Source of the DNA: Lewinellaceae bacterium
Lineage (GTDB): Bacteria > Bacteroidota > Bacteroidia > Chitinophagales > Saprospiraceae
Length of the DNA: 64,000 nucleotides
Direction of reading: 5' to 3'
Assembly: GCA_020636135.1 (NCBI GenBank)
Contig: JACJYK010000002.1
Location: 577,501-641,500, forward strand
Shown: in pieces, positions 51,355 through 58,867 of the stretch
Position numbering within the stretch: position 1 is the first letter of the stretch
How the letters are laid out: every line of letters begins with the position of its first letter
Notes under the pieces: generated by a model
Databases searched by the model: none
The model's input: the letters and a program-made list of their open reading frames with translations, nothing else
What the model was told of the DNA's origin: nothing
Position numbers and translations under genes: made by a program

Positions 51355-52740
51355 TTGAAAAAATTTATCAACAATTTATGGATAGCCATCCGTGGCGAAG
51401 AGACGGAGTTTGTCACCGGGAGCCTTAACCGGGCCATCTTTATGCTGGCCGTGCCCATGATCCTGGAGATGTCCATGGAGTCTTTGTTCGCGGTGGTTGA
51501 CGTCTTTTTTGTTTCCAAAGTAGGAGTCAATGCGGTTGCCACGGTGGGGTTCACCGAATCCGTACTGACACTGGTGTATTCCATCGCCTGGGGGCTAAGT
51601 ATGGGCGCTACGGCCATGGTCTCCCGGCGTATTGGAGAACAGGATCGGGAAGGTGCTTCGTCTGCGGCTGCCCAGGCCATGTGGATCGGCATCTCACTTT
51701 CGTTGCTGCTTGGGATCCCAGGGTATTTTTATGCCGATGAGATTTTGCGCGCTATGGGTGGCAGTGAATCCCTGATACAGGAAGGTCGCTGGTACACCAA
51801 GATCTTGTTTGGGTCCAATATTGTCATCCTGCTCATTTTCCTGCTGAATGGCATCTTTCGGGGAGCGGGTAATGCTGCCATTGCAATGCGCACCCTCTGG
51901 ATATCCAATGGACTCAATCTGATCCTGGATCCTTGCCTGATCTTCGGATGGGGCCCTTTCCCGGAGATGGGTGTTTCGGGAGCTGCCCTGGCGACCAGTA
52001 TTGGCAGGGGCACCGGCGTGATTTTTCAGCTGTATCATTTGTTCTGGGGTAAAGACATCATCCGCATTGCCGGCCGGCATCTGAAAATACTCTGGTCGGT
52101 GATCCTGCGGTTGTTCCGGGTCAGTATCGGCGGCATGGGACAGTTCATCATCGGGTCCTCAAGCTGGATTTTTCTGATGCGCATCATTGGCTTCTTTGGT
52201 GAAGAGGTGGTAGCTGGATATACCATTGCCATCCGGGTCCTGATATTCACCCTGCTCCCGGCCTGGGGTATGGCCAATGCTGCGGCAACGCTGGTAGGTC
52301 AGAATCTAGGGGCTAATCAGCCGGACCGGGCCGAACGCAGCGTCTGGAAGACCGCACATTACACCATGCTGTTCATGCTGGGGGTGTCGATCATCTATTT
52401 CCTGTGTGCCAGGCCCATCATGCTGCTCTTTAATCCGGATCCGGTGGTGGTGGAAAACGGCATATTGAGTTTGCGGATCATCTGTGCCGGGTATTTGTTT
52501 TTTGCCTATGGCATGGTCATCAGCCAGGCATTTAATGGTGCCGGAGATACGTTTACGCCCACCGTCCTGAACCTGATTTGCTTTTGGTTCATGCAAATTC
52601 CGCTGGCTTATATCGTCGGGATCACCTGGGGATTCGGACCCAGCGGCATCTTTGCTTCGGTAGCCGTCAGTGAAAGCTTTCTGGCGGTATTGTGCGTCAT
52701 CGTTTTCCGGCGGGGCCGGTGGAAGAGTGTTCGTATATAG
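51355..52740 (+). CDS. MATE family efflux transporter
   Basis: A 461-residue inner-membrane Na+/H+-coupled multidrug exporter with 12 TM helices. Family signatures are NRAIFMLAVPMILEMSMESLFAVVDVFFVSKVG at the start, WGLSMGATAMVSRRIGEQD in the first half, and WGMANAAATLVGQNLGANQPDRAERS in the second. Translation probably starts at TTG (51355), since the next in-frame ATG falls inside the first helix. It is followed by tandem repeats and the convergent creD gene. Confidence 0.92.
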   Translation: MKKFINNLWIAIRGEETEFVTGSLNRAIFMLAVPMILEMSMESLFAVVDVFFVSKVGVNAVATVGFTESVLTLVYSIAWGLSMGATAMVSRRIGEQDREGASSAAAQAMWIGISLSLLLGIPGYFYADEILRAMGGSESLIQEGRWYTKILFGSNIVILLIFLLNGIFRGAGNAAIAMRTLWISNGLNLILDPCLIFGWGPFPEMGVSGAALATSIGRGTGVIFQLYHLFWGKDIIRIAGRHLKILWSVILRLFRVSIGGMGQFIIGSSSWIFLMRIIGFFGEEVVAGYTIAIRVLIFTLLPAWGMANAAATLVGQNLGANQPDRAERSVWKTAHYTMLFMLGVSIIYFLCARPIMLLFNPDPVVVENGILSLRIICAGYLFFAYGMVISQAFNGAGDTFTPTVLNLICFWFMQIPLAYIVGITWGFGPSGIFASVAVSESFLAVLCVIVFRRGRWKSVRI

Positions 52741-52832
52741 TAATCAGTAATCAGTAATCAGTAATCAGTAGTTGGTAGTCAGTAATCAGTAATCAACATT
52801 AATCTGACTACTAGCTACTGACTACCAGGTAC
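52741..52832. repeat. Tandem AATCAGT repeats with inverted arm between convergent genes
   Basis: The 7-bp unit AATCAGT is repeated about four times at 52742-52770 and twice more to 52795. GTAGTTGGTAGTCAGTAA (52768-52785) pairs with CTACTGACTACCAGGTAC (52815-52832) at about 15 of 18 positions, giving a hairpin between the MATE and creD stop codons that could act as a two-way terminator. Confidence 0.6.
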
Positions 52833-54148
52833 TAACTTTCATACCACCTGATATTGCGGGTTTGATACATGGTGATGGCCAGGATAACAGTCAGTCCGAT
52901 GCTACCCATCACCAGGGCATAGTCGGCAAGTTGCAGGACGACAAATACAAATCCGTACACCGCCATCAGGATACCCAGGAGCACCAGAGCATGCCGGGGC
53001 TGTTCAAATACCGATCGTGAATAAAGATAGATCATCGCGCCAACCACCAGCGTGGAGATAAGGTATGCCCAATTGAATGGAATCTGCTCGGACAAGCTTA
53101 CCAGCAAAATGTAATAAAGGACCAGGGCCAACCCTACCAACGTATACTGAAAGGGATGGATCCGCTGCCGGAAGCGGACTTCGATCAGGAAAAATACCAG
53201 AAAGGTCAGTACGATCGTAAGTAGGCCATATTTGATGGAACGCATGGATTTCTGGTATTCATCCAGTGACTGGATGAGCTCCACGCCGGAGGCTGAGGCC
53301 TGCAGCGCCTCGTGGTATTCATCGTTCAGCCAGGATTGGGGGTAATTGCGATTGATCTGCAGTATTTTCCAGGTACCGGTAAAGCCTCCAGCATCCAGGC
53401 TGCGTTCCGCTGGTAGTGTTGCACCGGTAAATTTAGGATCCTGCCAGTCTGAGGTCCAGATAACCTCGGTGTTCTTGCCGACTGGCAGGAATTGTAAAGA
53501 AATGCTGCCGTTGAAATTGATCTGTGTCCGGAAAGTGTACTGCCCGGCCAACGGATCCAGTTTTACAGGAAAGGTAATGGCTGAAGGCAGCAGTCCTGTA
53601 ATCCGGCTGCCGGGTACCGCTTCGATCGTCGTATTGTTCCAGTCCAGGGATACATTGTCCCGGACGCCACGCAGATCCGATAGACCAATGCTGATGAATG
53701 CTTGGTCCCAGAGGACTTCCTGCAGCTGAGGCAGATCGACCTGGCCGGGGAGATTGAACTGGCCGCTGAGTTCCTGGTCGCTCTGGTAGACGATGATGTG
53801 GTAGATTCCCCGTTGCAGGGTCTGCGGATCAAGTTTGCCCCGGATGGTTAATTGATCGGGGAGTAAATGGTAATAAGCTGTATGTGAAATGTTGGGCTCT
53901 GTGAGATCTTTCAGGATAACCGGTATTGTAAGTATCGGGCCACCAATCGTCTGTTCACTACCCCATTTATCACTCACCTCCTGGATGGCTCCCATATTTA
54001 AGGATTGCCGGTCCCGGATGAGTTCTTTGATGAGAACCTGGGGAAGCATGAGGAGTATGGTCAAAATGAATATGACGCCAAGCTTTAACATGACCGAACG
54101 GTTCAGCCAGTCAATAATTGAGCCCGGGATAAGATTCTTGTTTTCCAT
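52832..54148 (-). CDS. creD: Inner-membrane protein CreD
   Basis: A 438-residue inner-membrane protein of the CreD family (cell envelope integrity; induced by the CreBC system in Escherichia coli). One N-terminal TM (MLKLGVIFILTILLMLPQVLI), a large periplasmic domain containing DKWGSEQTIGGPILTIPV and a block of six TM helices at the C-terminus (FQYTLVGLALVLYYILLVSLSEQ is typical) fit the family. A palindrome GTACTTTG-AATTA-CAAAGT lies 17-33 nt upstream. The gene follows a winged-helix regulator and a small membrane protein in the same direction. Confidence 0.92.
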   Translation of the reverse strand: MENKNLIPGSIIDWLNRSVMLKLGVIFILTILLMLPQVLIKELIRDRQSLNMGAIQEVSDKWGSEQTIGGPILTIPVILKDLTEPNISHTAYYHLLPDQLTIRGKLDPQTLQRGIYHIIVYQSDQELSGQFNLPGQVDLPQLQEVLWDQAFISIGLSDLRGVRDNVSLDWNNTTIEAVPGSRITGLLPSAITFPVKLDPLAGQYTFRTQINFNGSISLQFLPVGKNTEVIWTSDWQDPKFTGATLPAERSLDAGGFTGTWKILQINRNYPQSWLNDEYHEALQASASGVELIQSLDEYQKSMRSIKYGLLTIVLTFLVFFLIEVRFRQRIHPFQYTLVGLALVLYYILLVSLSEQIPFNWAYLISTLVVGAMIYLYSRSVFEQPRHALVLLGILMAVYGFVFVVLQLADYALVMGSIGLTVILAITMYQTRNIRWYES

Positions 54149-54162
54149 GTAAATGTTTTGAA

Positions 54163-54181
54163 GTACTTTGAATTACAAAGT
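54163..54181 (-). promoter_or_regulatory. Palindromic operator candidate before creD
   Basis: ACTTTG (54165-54170), AATTA and CAAAGT (54176-54181) form a perfect 6-bp inverted repeat within the 49-bp gap between the winged-helix regulator gene and creD. GTACTTTG recurs at 55112-55119 and 55167-55174 upstream of the first gene of the operon. Confidence 0.6.
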
Positions 54182-54197
54182 GGATGGTCAAAAAAAT

Positions 54198-54488
54198 TTA
54201 TTCCAACAGCTTTTCGATGGCACGGATATGTCTTTCGAAAGCCATTTTACCCTCATCGGTGGCCTGGTACCGGGTATTGGGTTTGCGGTCCAGAAATGTT
54301 TTGGTGAAGGAGATGTATCGTTGATTTTCCAGATAACGCAGATGCGATGCGAGGTTGCCATCGGTGACATCCAGTAGTTCTTTCAGGGTATTGAAATCAA
54401 GGTAATCGTTGACCACCAGGGCCGACATCAGGGCCAGGCGTATTTTATTTTCAAATGCTTTGTCGAGGTCTTTCAGTATCTCTTTCAC
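54198..54488 (-). CDS. Winged-helix transcriptional regulator of the creD operon
   Basis: A 96-residue single-domain DNA-binding protein. DKAFENKIRLALMSALVVNDYLDFNTLKELLDVTDGNLASHLRYLENQRYISFTK is the typical winged-helix (recognition helix GNLASHLRYLE), and RKPNTRYQATDEGKMAFERH is the wing and dimer helix. Such small regulators accompany creD in Bacteroidota. Translation probably starts at GTG (54486-54488), which overlaps the upstream stop (GTGA), so it is coupled to the membrane protein gene. It is the best candidate to bind the ACTTTG-N5-CAAAGT sites. Confidence 0.85.
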   Translation of the reverse strand: MKEILKDLDKAFENKIRLALMSALVVNDYLDFNTLKELLDVTDGNLASHLRYLENQRYISFTKTFLDRKPNTRYQATDEGKMAFERHIRAIEKLLE

Positions 54489-55105
54489 GATCCGTAATTT
54501 ATATACATCCGAACCCCATAGATGATGTGAAACAAGCCAAAACCGCAAGCCCAGATCCACAATCCATAACCTGGAAAAAACAGACCTGTCAGGCCCAGGA
54601 TGATTTCCATTACGCCAAGGCCGAAGATATCCCGCAGGGTATATTTACTGGCGCCGACCAATGCCAGTCCATAGAAGATCAGCATCGTGGAAGGCACCAG
54701 GTACATCAGTCCGTTGAAAGCAAAGAACAGGCTTAAGATACCTCCGGAGAACAAGGGAATGGCCAACTGGATCAGAAGCTGACGAAAGTGGATATTCCAG
54801 ATCGATTCTTTGTTCTTGCGGGCGCTGCGCAATGTGAACAACAGGGCTCCTGCCACCGCCAGTAATAAGGTGATGACGCCGAGTGCGATCAACTGGGTCA
54901 ACTGGTCTGTTGACGAAGTTCCTGCCGCCTGCTCTCCGGGCATCAGCAGCAACGGTTCGATCCTTCCTGCCAGGTAAGCGGCCAACAGTCCAATGATGCC
55001 GGCAGTAATACCCGACAAGCCGCTCAATGATATGAACCGCGTCGATCGCTGCATGATCTCTCTGATCGCTTTCAGATCCTCGCGGTACCGGATTTGATCT
55101 TCCAT
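54485..55105 (-). CDS. Membrane protein of the creD operon
   Basis: A 206-residue protein with an N-terminal cytoplasmic helix (YREDLKAIREIMQRSTRF) and about six TM helices (GLSGITAGIIGLLAAYLAG; LIALGVITLLLAVAGALLFTL; and a C-terminal set ending FGLFHIIYGVRMYINYGS). I do not know a named function; similar proteins precede the small regulator and creD in related genomes as far as I recall. The ATG at 55105 opens into EDQIRYREDL; the longer frame to 55156 is unlikely. It is translationally coupled to the regulator. Confidence 0.75.
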   Translation of the reverse strand: MEDQIRYREDLKAIREIMQRSTRFISLSGLSGITAGIIGLLAAYLAGRIEPLLLMPGEQAAGTSSTDQLTQLIALGVITLLLAVAGALLFTLRSARKNKESIWNIHFRQLLIQLAIPLFSGGILSLFFAFNGLMYLVPSTMLIFYGLALVGASKYTLRDIFGLGVMEIILGLTGLFFPGYGLWIWACGFGLFHIIYGVRMYINYGS

Positions 55106-55111
55106 TAGAAA

Positions 55112-55130
55112 GTACTTTGTATTTAAAAGT
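55112..55130 (-). promoter_or_regulatory. Second operator candidate of the creD operon
   Basis: ACTTTG (55114-55119), TATTT, AAAAGT (55125-55130) matches the ACTTTG-N5-CAAAGT palindrome with one mismatch and begins 9 nt upstream of the first gene's ATG. A further half-site GTACTTTG is at 55167-55174. Confidence 0.5.
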
Positions 55131-55247
55131 GAAATTACAATTATTTTGAGTCCCAAATGGAATAATGTACTTTGAAGGTGTAAAATTTTTAAGCCGGCGA
55201 GTAATCATAAGATCAGGAAATCCCTGATTTACGGACCTTGCGACGAG

Positions 55248-57011
55248 TTATTGTACTCCATCAGGTAAGTAGTCGGGCAATTTTGCATCATCCGGACCAT
55301 AATTGCGGATCAGCTCACGGACCAGCATGCTGTACAGGCCTTCGTGTTTCATGGATACATCGTGTTCCAGGGGTACGTCCATACCGGGGATGAATCCATA
55401 AGCGCCAAAGCCCTCCACCAGTGCCTGATCCTTGCTGATAATGTGGATGGGAACAGCCGCCTCGGTAACTTTTCCGACACAGGGGTAATTCATACCCGGA
55501 GGTTGGTGGTCACCAACTAAAATGACCAGGCTATGGTCCGGAACAGTTTGCATAATGAACCGTGTAAATACTTCGATGGCGTAGCGAACACTTTCGAAAT
55601 AACGTATCGACTCATGTTCGAAATCCAGGCTGCGGTCCGTGCCGGTAGGGTCGGTTTGGATGGTATCCAGCGCTTCCCATTGTTCCAGTACCGGAGGGAC
55701 ATGATGCCAGGGGCCGTGGGTGGTCATATTGATGCCAAAGACCAGGTAAGGCTGGTGGCTTTTGTCCAGGAAATTTTTGTCAAAATAATTCAGGGCATAT
55801 TGATCCGGCATACCGCCAAAATAATCGTACTGATAGCCCTTATAAGGAATGTCTCTGTACTTTACCCAGTGATCGAAGGCATAAAACCGGTCTGCCAGTG
55901 AATAGGACAGGTCAGTGGAAGCATTTTGATTGGCCATGGTCTTGATGCGGTAGGTTTCATAGCCCTCATGTTCGAGATAGCGTACCAGATGCGGGTAATT
56001 GTATCCCGACTTAAGCAGTTTATTGAAAGTCAGGTGATTATCAATATGTAATCCGGTCAGTGCGGTTGTAAAGGATAGCCAGGAGCGGCCTCCCATGATG
56101 GGCGCTTCACTGTAGGAGGAATAGACGGTATATCCGGAATCTGCATAAATTTGACCGTATTGTTGCATCAGAGCGGTGTACAGTGGTTTCACGCGGTCCA
56201 TGCATTTGGTGGTTGCCCCGTAACTTTCCACAAAAAGCAAATAGATGTTCGGGGGATGGGATAAACGGATATTATTGTACGCGTGTACCCTGGAAACGGC
56301 TTTTTCCGGGATCTGCAGACTATCCACCGGCTGCAGGCTACGGGCAATTTTTGGAGTGATCCACTGCAGGCTGCGATACCCGGCTTTGATCAGAGAGCTG
56401 TTATCGTAGTGATCGACCCCCAGGCTCATGAATAGCAGACCCACAAGGAGGGAGGAGGCTACCAGGATACGAGACCCCGGTTTTAAACGGTTCATTTGGT
56501 TTATCCAGAGGCGGAACCCTGCATAGAAGAGAGCGGCAAGCAGGACCAGTCCTAGTACAAATCCGATCATATTGCCCCAGGTGGCCAATCCAACCTGACC
56601 TAAAAAAACGGGAACTACCTCCCGGATCAGTGACAGATCATTGATCAGATTGGGATGCTCAAAGTAAAGATTGATCGAGATCGCATAATACGCCTGATAA
56701 ATCCAGGTCAAGAGATACAGGATGGCTGGTATCCAGGCCAGGTATCTGATTTTCCCTGGAAGAGGTATGAGCAGCAGAGCAGCCCACAGCACGATAAATT
56801 CTCCCAGAATCCGGAACACGTCAGGATTGTCCCGGACGAAATATTGTTTGATCTCTCCCATGATGGAGGCTGGGGGCAGGGAGGATGAGGGCCAAAACGT
56901 GGCATGGGAATAATTCACCAGATAATCCGGAAGCCATAACAAACAGCTTAACACGATTCCGGTTAACCACACAATCCCCAATGAAATCCACGGTGAATAC
57001 TTTTGTTTCAT
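55248..57011 (-). CDS. LTA-synthase-like sulfatase-fold phosphotransferase
   Basis: A 587-residue membrane enzyme of the alkaline-phosphatase/sulfatase superfamily, similar to lipoteichoic acid synthase and OpgB. Five N-terminal TM helices (about residues 12-190) precede the catalytic domain: IYLLFVESYGATT with the metal-ligand Glu, PIMGGRSWLSFTTALTG with a Ser/Thr nucleophile, and ILVGDHQPPGMN with metal-ligand Asp-His. Such enzymes transfer phosphoglycerol or phosphoethanolamine from a phospholipid to a glycan. The ATG at 57011 follows a GAGGGG ribosome-binding site, 5 nt after the previous stop; TTG at 57020 is less likely. Partner: the CDP-alcohol phosphatidyltransferase just upstream. 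Confidence 0.87.
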   Translation of the reverse strand: MKQKYSPWISLGIVWLTGIVLSCLLWLPDYLVNYSHATFWPSSSLPPASIMGEIKQYFVRDNPDVFRILGEFIVLWAALLLIPLPGKIRYLAWIPAILYLLTWIYQAYYAISINLYFEHPNLINDLSLIREVVPVFLGQVGLATWGNMIGFVLGLVLLAALFYAGFRLWINQMNRLKPGSRILVASSLLVGLLFMSLGVDHYDNSSLIKAGYRSLQWITPKIARSLQPVDSLQIPEKAVSRVHAYNNIRLSHPPNIYLLFVESYGATTKCMDRVKPLYTALMQQYGQIYADSGYTVYSSYSEAPIMGGRSWLSFTTALTGLHIDNHLTFNKLLKSGYNYPHLVRYLEHEGYETYRIKTMANQNASTDLSYSLADRFYAFDHWVKYRDIPYKGYQYDYFGGMPDQYALNYFDKNFLDKSHQPYLVFGINMTTHGPWHHVPPVLEQWEALDTIQTDPTGTDRSLDFEHESIRYFESVRYAIEVFTRFIMQTVPDHSLVILVGDHQPPGMNYPCVGKVTEAAVPIHIISKDQALVEGFGAYGFIPGMDVPLEHDVSMKHEGLYSMLVRELIRNYGPDDAKLPDYLPDGVQ

Positions 57012-57016
57012 TCCCC

Positions 57017-57649
57017 TCAAGCTGATGCCAGACTCCGAATTATGGAACGGACAAACGAAAAAATAGCCAGGGCTACGACACCCGCCATCACCCCGCGGTA
57101 CCAGCTAAATGCCATATAGAACGGACTGATCATCCCGATCATCAGCACCACGGCGATGGTACGGCCGACCGGATCCCTGCGCTCCGGCCTGGACCGGTCT
57201 TGGAGCCAGGGCAATGCCAGGAGAACATACAAATAACGCAGTAAACCTACGGCCAGGATCCAGGGAGGTAATAGCTGTGTATTAACCAATAACATACCGG
57301 AATACAACATAAACAATCCATCCGTTTCTTTGTCCAGATAGCCGCCGAGCAGGGAAGATTTATGGTCGATCCGGGCCCAGTAGCCATCCAGAATATCGAG
57401 TAATGCCAGGATCGTCAGGAACCCCCCCTGAAGCCAGGGATGCCAGGATGAGCCAAAAAGCAGGAGGACCGCCAGTCCGTCGTGACGCAAAAGCGTGACC
57501 CAATTGGCGCGTGAAGTCCCCCACCGGCTGTCTATCCAGAACGCATCCGGATTCCTGATAATGAGATCCAAAAAACTGACAATTCCTAATGTCACGACCG
57601 GCCATACTTTTCCACTCCAGGCGAAGAGTGTTGTTCCGGCCAGCATCAT
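57017..57649 (-). CDS. CDP-alcohol phosphatidyltransferase family protein
   Basis: A 210-residue integral-membrane enzyme. The family motif D-x2-D-G-x2-A-R-x8-G-x3-D-x3-D is complete in LDILDGYWARIDHKSSLLGGYLDKETD, so it should be catalytically active, joining an alcohol to a CDP-diacylglycerol or CDP-alcohol. Around six TM helices are predicted. Because it is one transcript with an LTA-synthase-like enzyme, it may make the phospholipid donor for that enzyme or a unique polar lipid; the exact alcohol is unknown. Confidence 0.85.
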   Translation of the reverse strand: MMLAGTTLFAWSGKVWPVVTLGIVSFLDLIIRNPDAFWIDSRWGTSRANWVTLLRHDGLAVLLLFGSSWHPWLQGGFLTILALLDILDGYWARIDHKSSLLGGYLDKETDGLFMLYSGMLLVNTQLLPPWILAVGLLRYLYVLLALPWLQDRSRPERRDPVGRTIAVVLMIGMISPFYMAFSWYRGVMAGVVALAIFSFVRSIIRSLASA

Positions 57650-57796
57650 CCAGGCATGACGACGGACCCAATGATTGATGGATTCTGTAGGGTTAATGTG
57701 TAAGTCTGTTGAAATGGTTTATGATTTAATCAGGCTAATCCCGGTTGTCTGCTGGTTAAGCTATGAGTGAAAAGTCTAACTTCAGGTTCAGATTGT

Positions 57797-58867
57797 TTAT
57801 TTTATCCATTGCGACAGCAATTGATGAAAGTGATGCACTCCTTTCTCCTGAGTTGCCGAAAACCTGCCGTATTCGTAAAGGCCGCTGTTGATACCTTGCT
57901 GGACTTTCTCCACGATGGCTTCATCCTCCAGCTCGGTCTGGTGGATTCCGGTACGGTGAAACGCCTCCGGATCGGCATCTTTCATCAGGTAGGTGTGGTA
58001 ATGGATCCGCGTCAGTGTTGGCGTCTCGGGAGTCACCACATTCATGGACAGTCCCCATGGATAAAAATTGAACATCATGTTGGGAAAGACCCACCAATAA
58101 AAGGCGTAGACCTGCTTGTCTCCAAATGCATGGGAAGCCGGGATCGATAAATGAGGCTGATCCGGCCCGGCAATGCCGATCTGCAGATTGCTGTGGGGGA
58201 ATAACCTGGTTTCATAGGATGGCATGTCCAGGTTGGCATTCAATCCCGGGTGGACGTAAGGCACATGAAATCCCTCCAGGTAATTATCGCAATACAAGGC
58301 CCAGTGGGCATGTACGGTATACACGGTGTGATCGTAATGGTACAATTGATCCCAGGGGTAAAAATCCATCCACTGTGCCATATCCTGAAATACGGCCTCA
58401 AAAGGATCACGGGGATTCATTGAGGTGAAAACCAGCGGGCCTACGGTACCGGAAGGTAACGGACGGAGGTGATCTTTATCGCTGGGGAAATCGGCGGTTT
58501 GTTCAAATTCCGGCATCGAGCGGTATTTCCCATCCAGGCCAAAACACCTGCCGTGGTACGGGCATTTGATCAGAGGGCCGGTCCTTGGTTCGTCAACCAG
58601 GAGGCTCGCGCGATGGGTACAGACATTCGACAGGACCTGTAGCCTGCCCTCACGTTGCGTCATGATCAGGGGAATGTCCAGGTAGCCGGGTAGGAGCTGT
58701 TCCGGGACCTGCGTATAACCGGATTGGAATCGGAGGTTATCTCCCAGCCATTGCCAGGTGTTGCGAAAGAGGTTTTTTCGCATGGTTTCAAACAAAACCT
58801 GGTCGGAATAAATGGAAGCAGGAAGGGTTTTGGCTTCCCGGATATCTGGTGCGATGCTGGTGATCAT
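57797..58867 (-). CDS. Rieske non-haem iron oxygenase, alpha-subunit-like
   Basis: A 356-residue oxygenase. The Rieske [2Fe-2S] cluster ligands are C83-x-H85 in NVCTHRASLL and C102-x2-H105 in KCPYHGRCF. The catalytic iron site follows in CDNYLEGFHVPYVHPGLN (two His, with a later Asp/Glu in TELEDEAIVEKVQQG). Architecture and GFHVPYVHP resemble choline or carnitine monooxygenase-like members rather than classical aromatic dioxygenases. The ATG at 58867 overlaps the M20 peptidase stop by 4 nt (ATGA), so translation is coupled. Electron-transfer partner genes are not in the window. Confidence 0.88.
   Translation of the reverse strand: MITSIAPDIREAKTLPASIYSDQVLFETMRKNLFRNTWQWLGDNLRFQSGYTQVPEQLLPGYLDIPLIMTQREGRLQVLSNVCTHRASLLVDEPRTGPLIKCPYHGRCFGLDGKYRSMPEFEQTADFPSDKDHLRPLPSGTVGPLVFTSMNPRDPFEAVFQDMAQWMDFYPWDQLYHYDHTVYTVHAHWALYCDNYLEGFHVPYVHPGLNANLDMPSYETRLFPHSNLQIGIAGPDQPHLSIPASHAFGDKQVYAFYWWVFPNMMFNFYPWGLSMNVVTPETPTLTRIHYHTYLMKDADPEAFHRTGIHQTELEDEAIVEKVQQGINSGLYEYGRFSATQEKGVHHFHQLLSQWIK

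Noticed and set aside
52741..52795. CRISPR-like periodic repeat
   Set aside because: The unit is only 7 bp with no spacers, so it is a simple tandem repeat.
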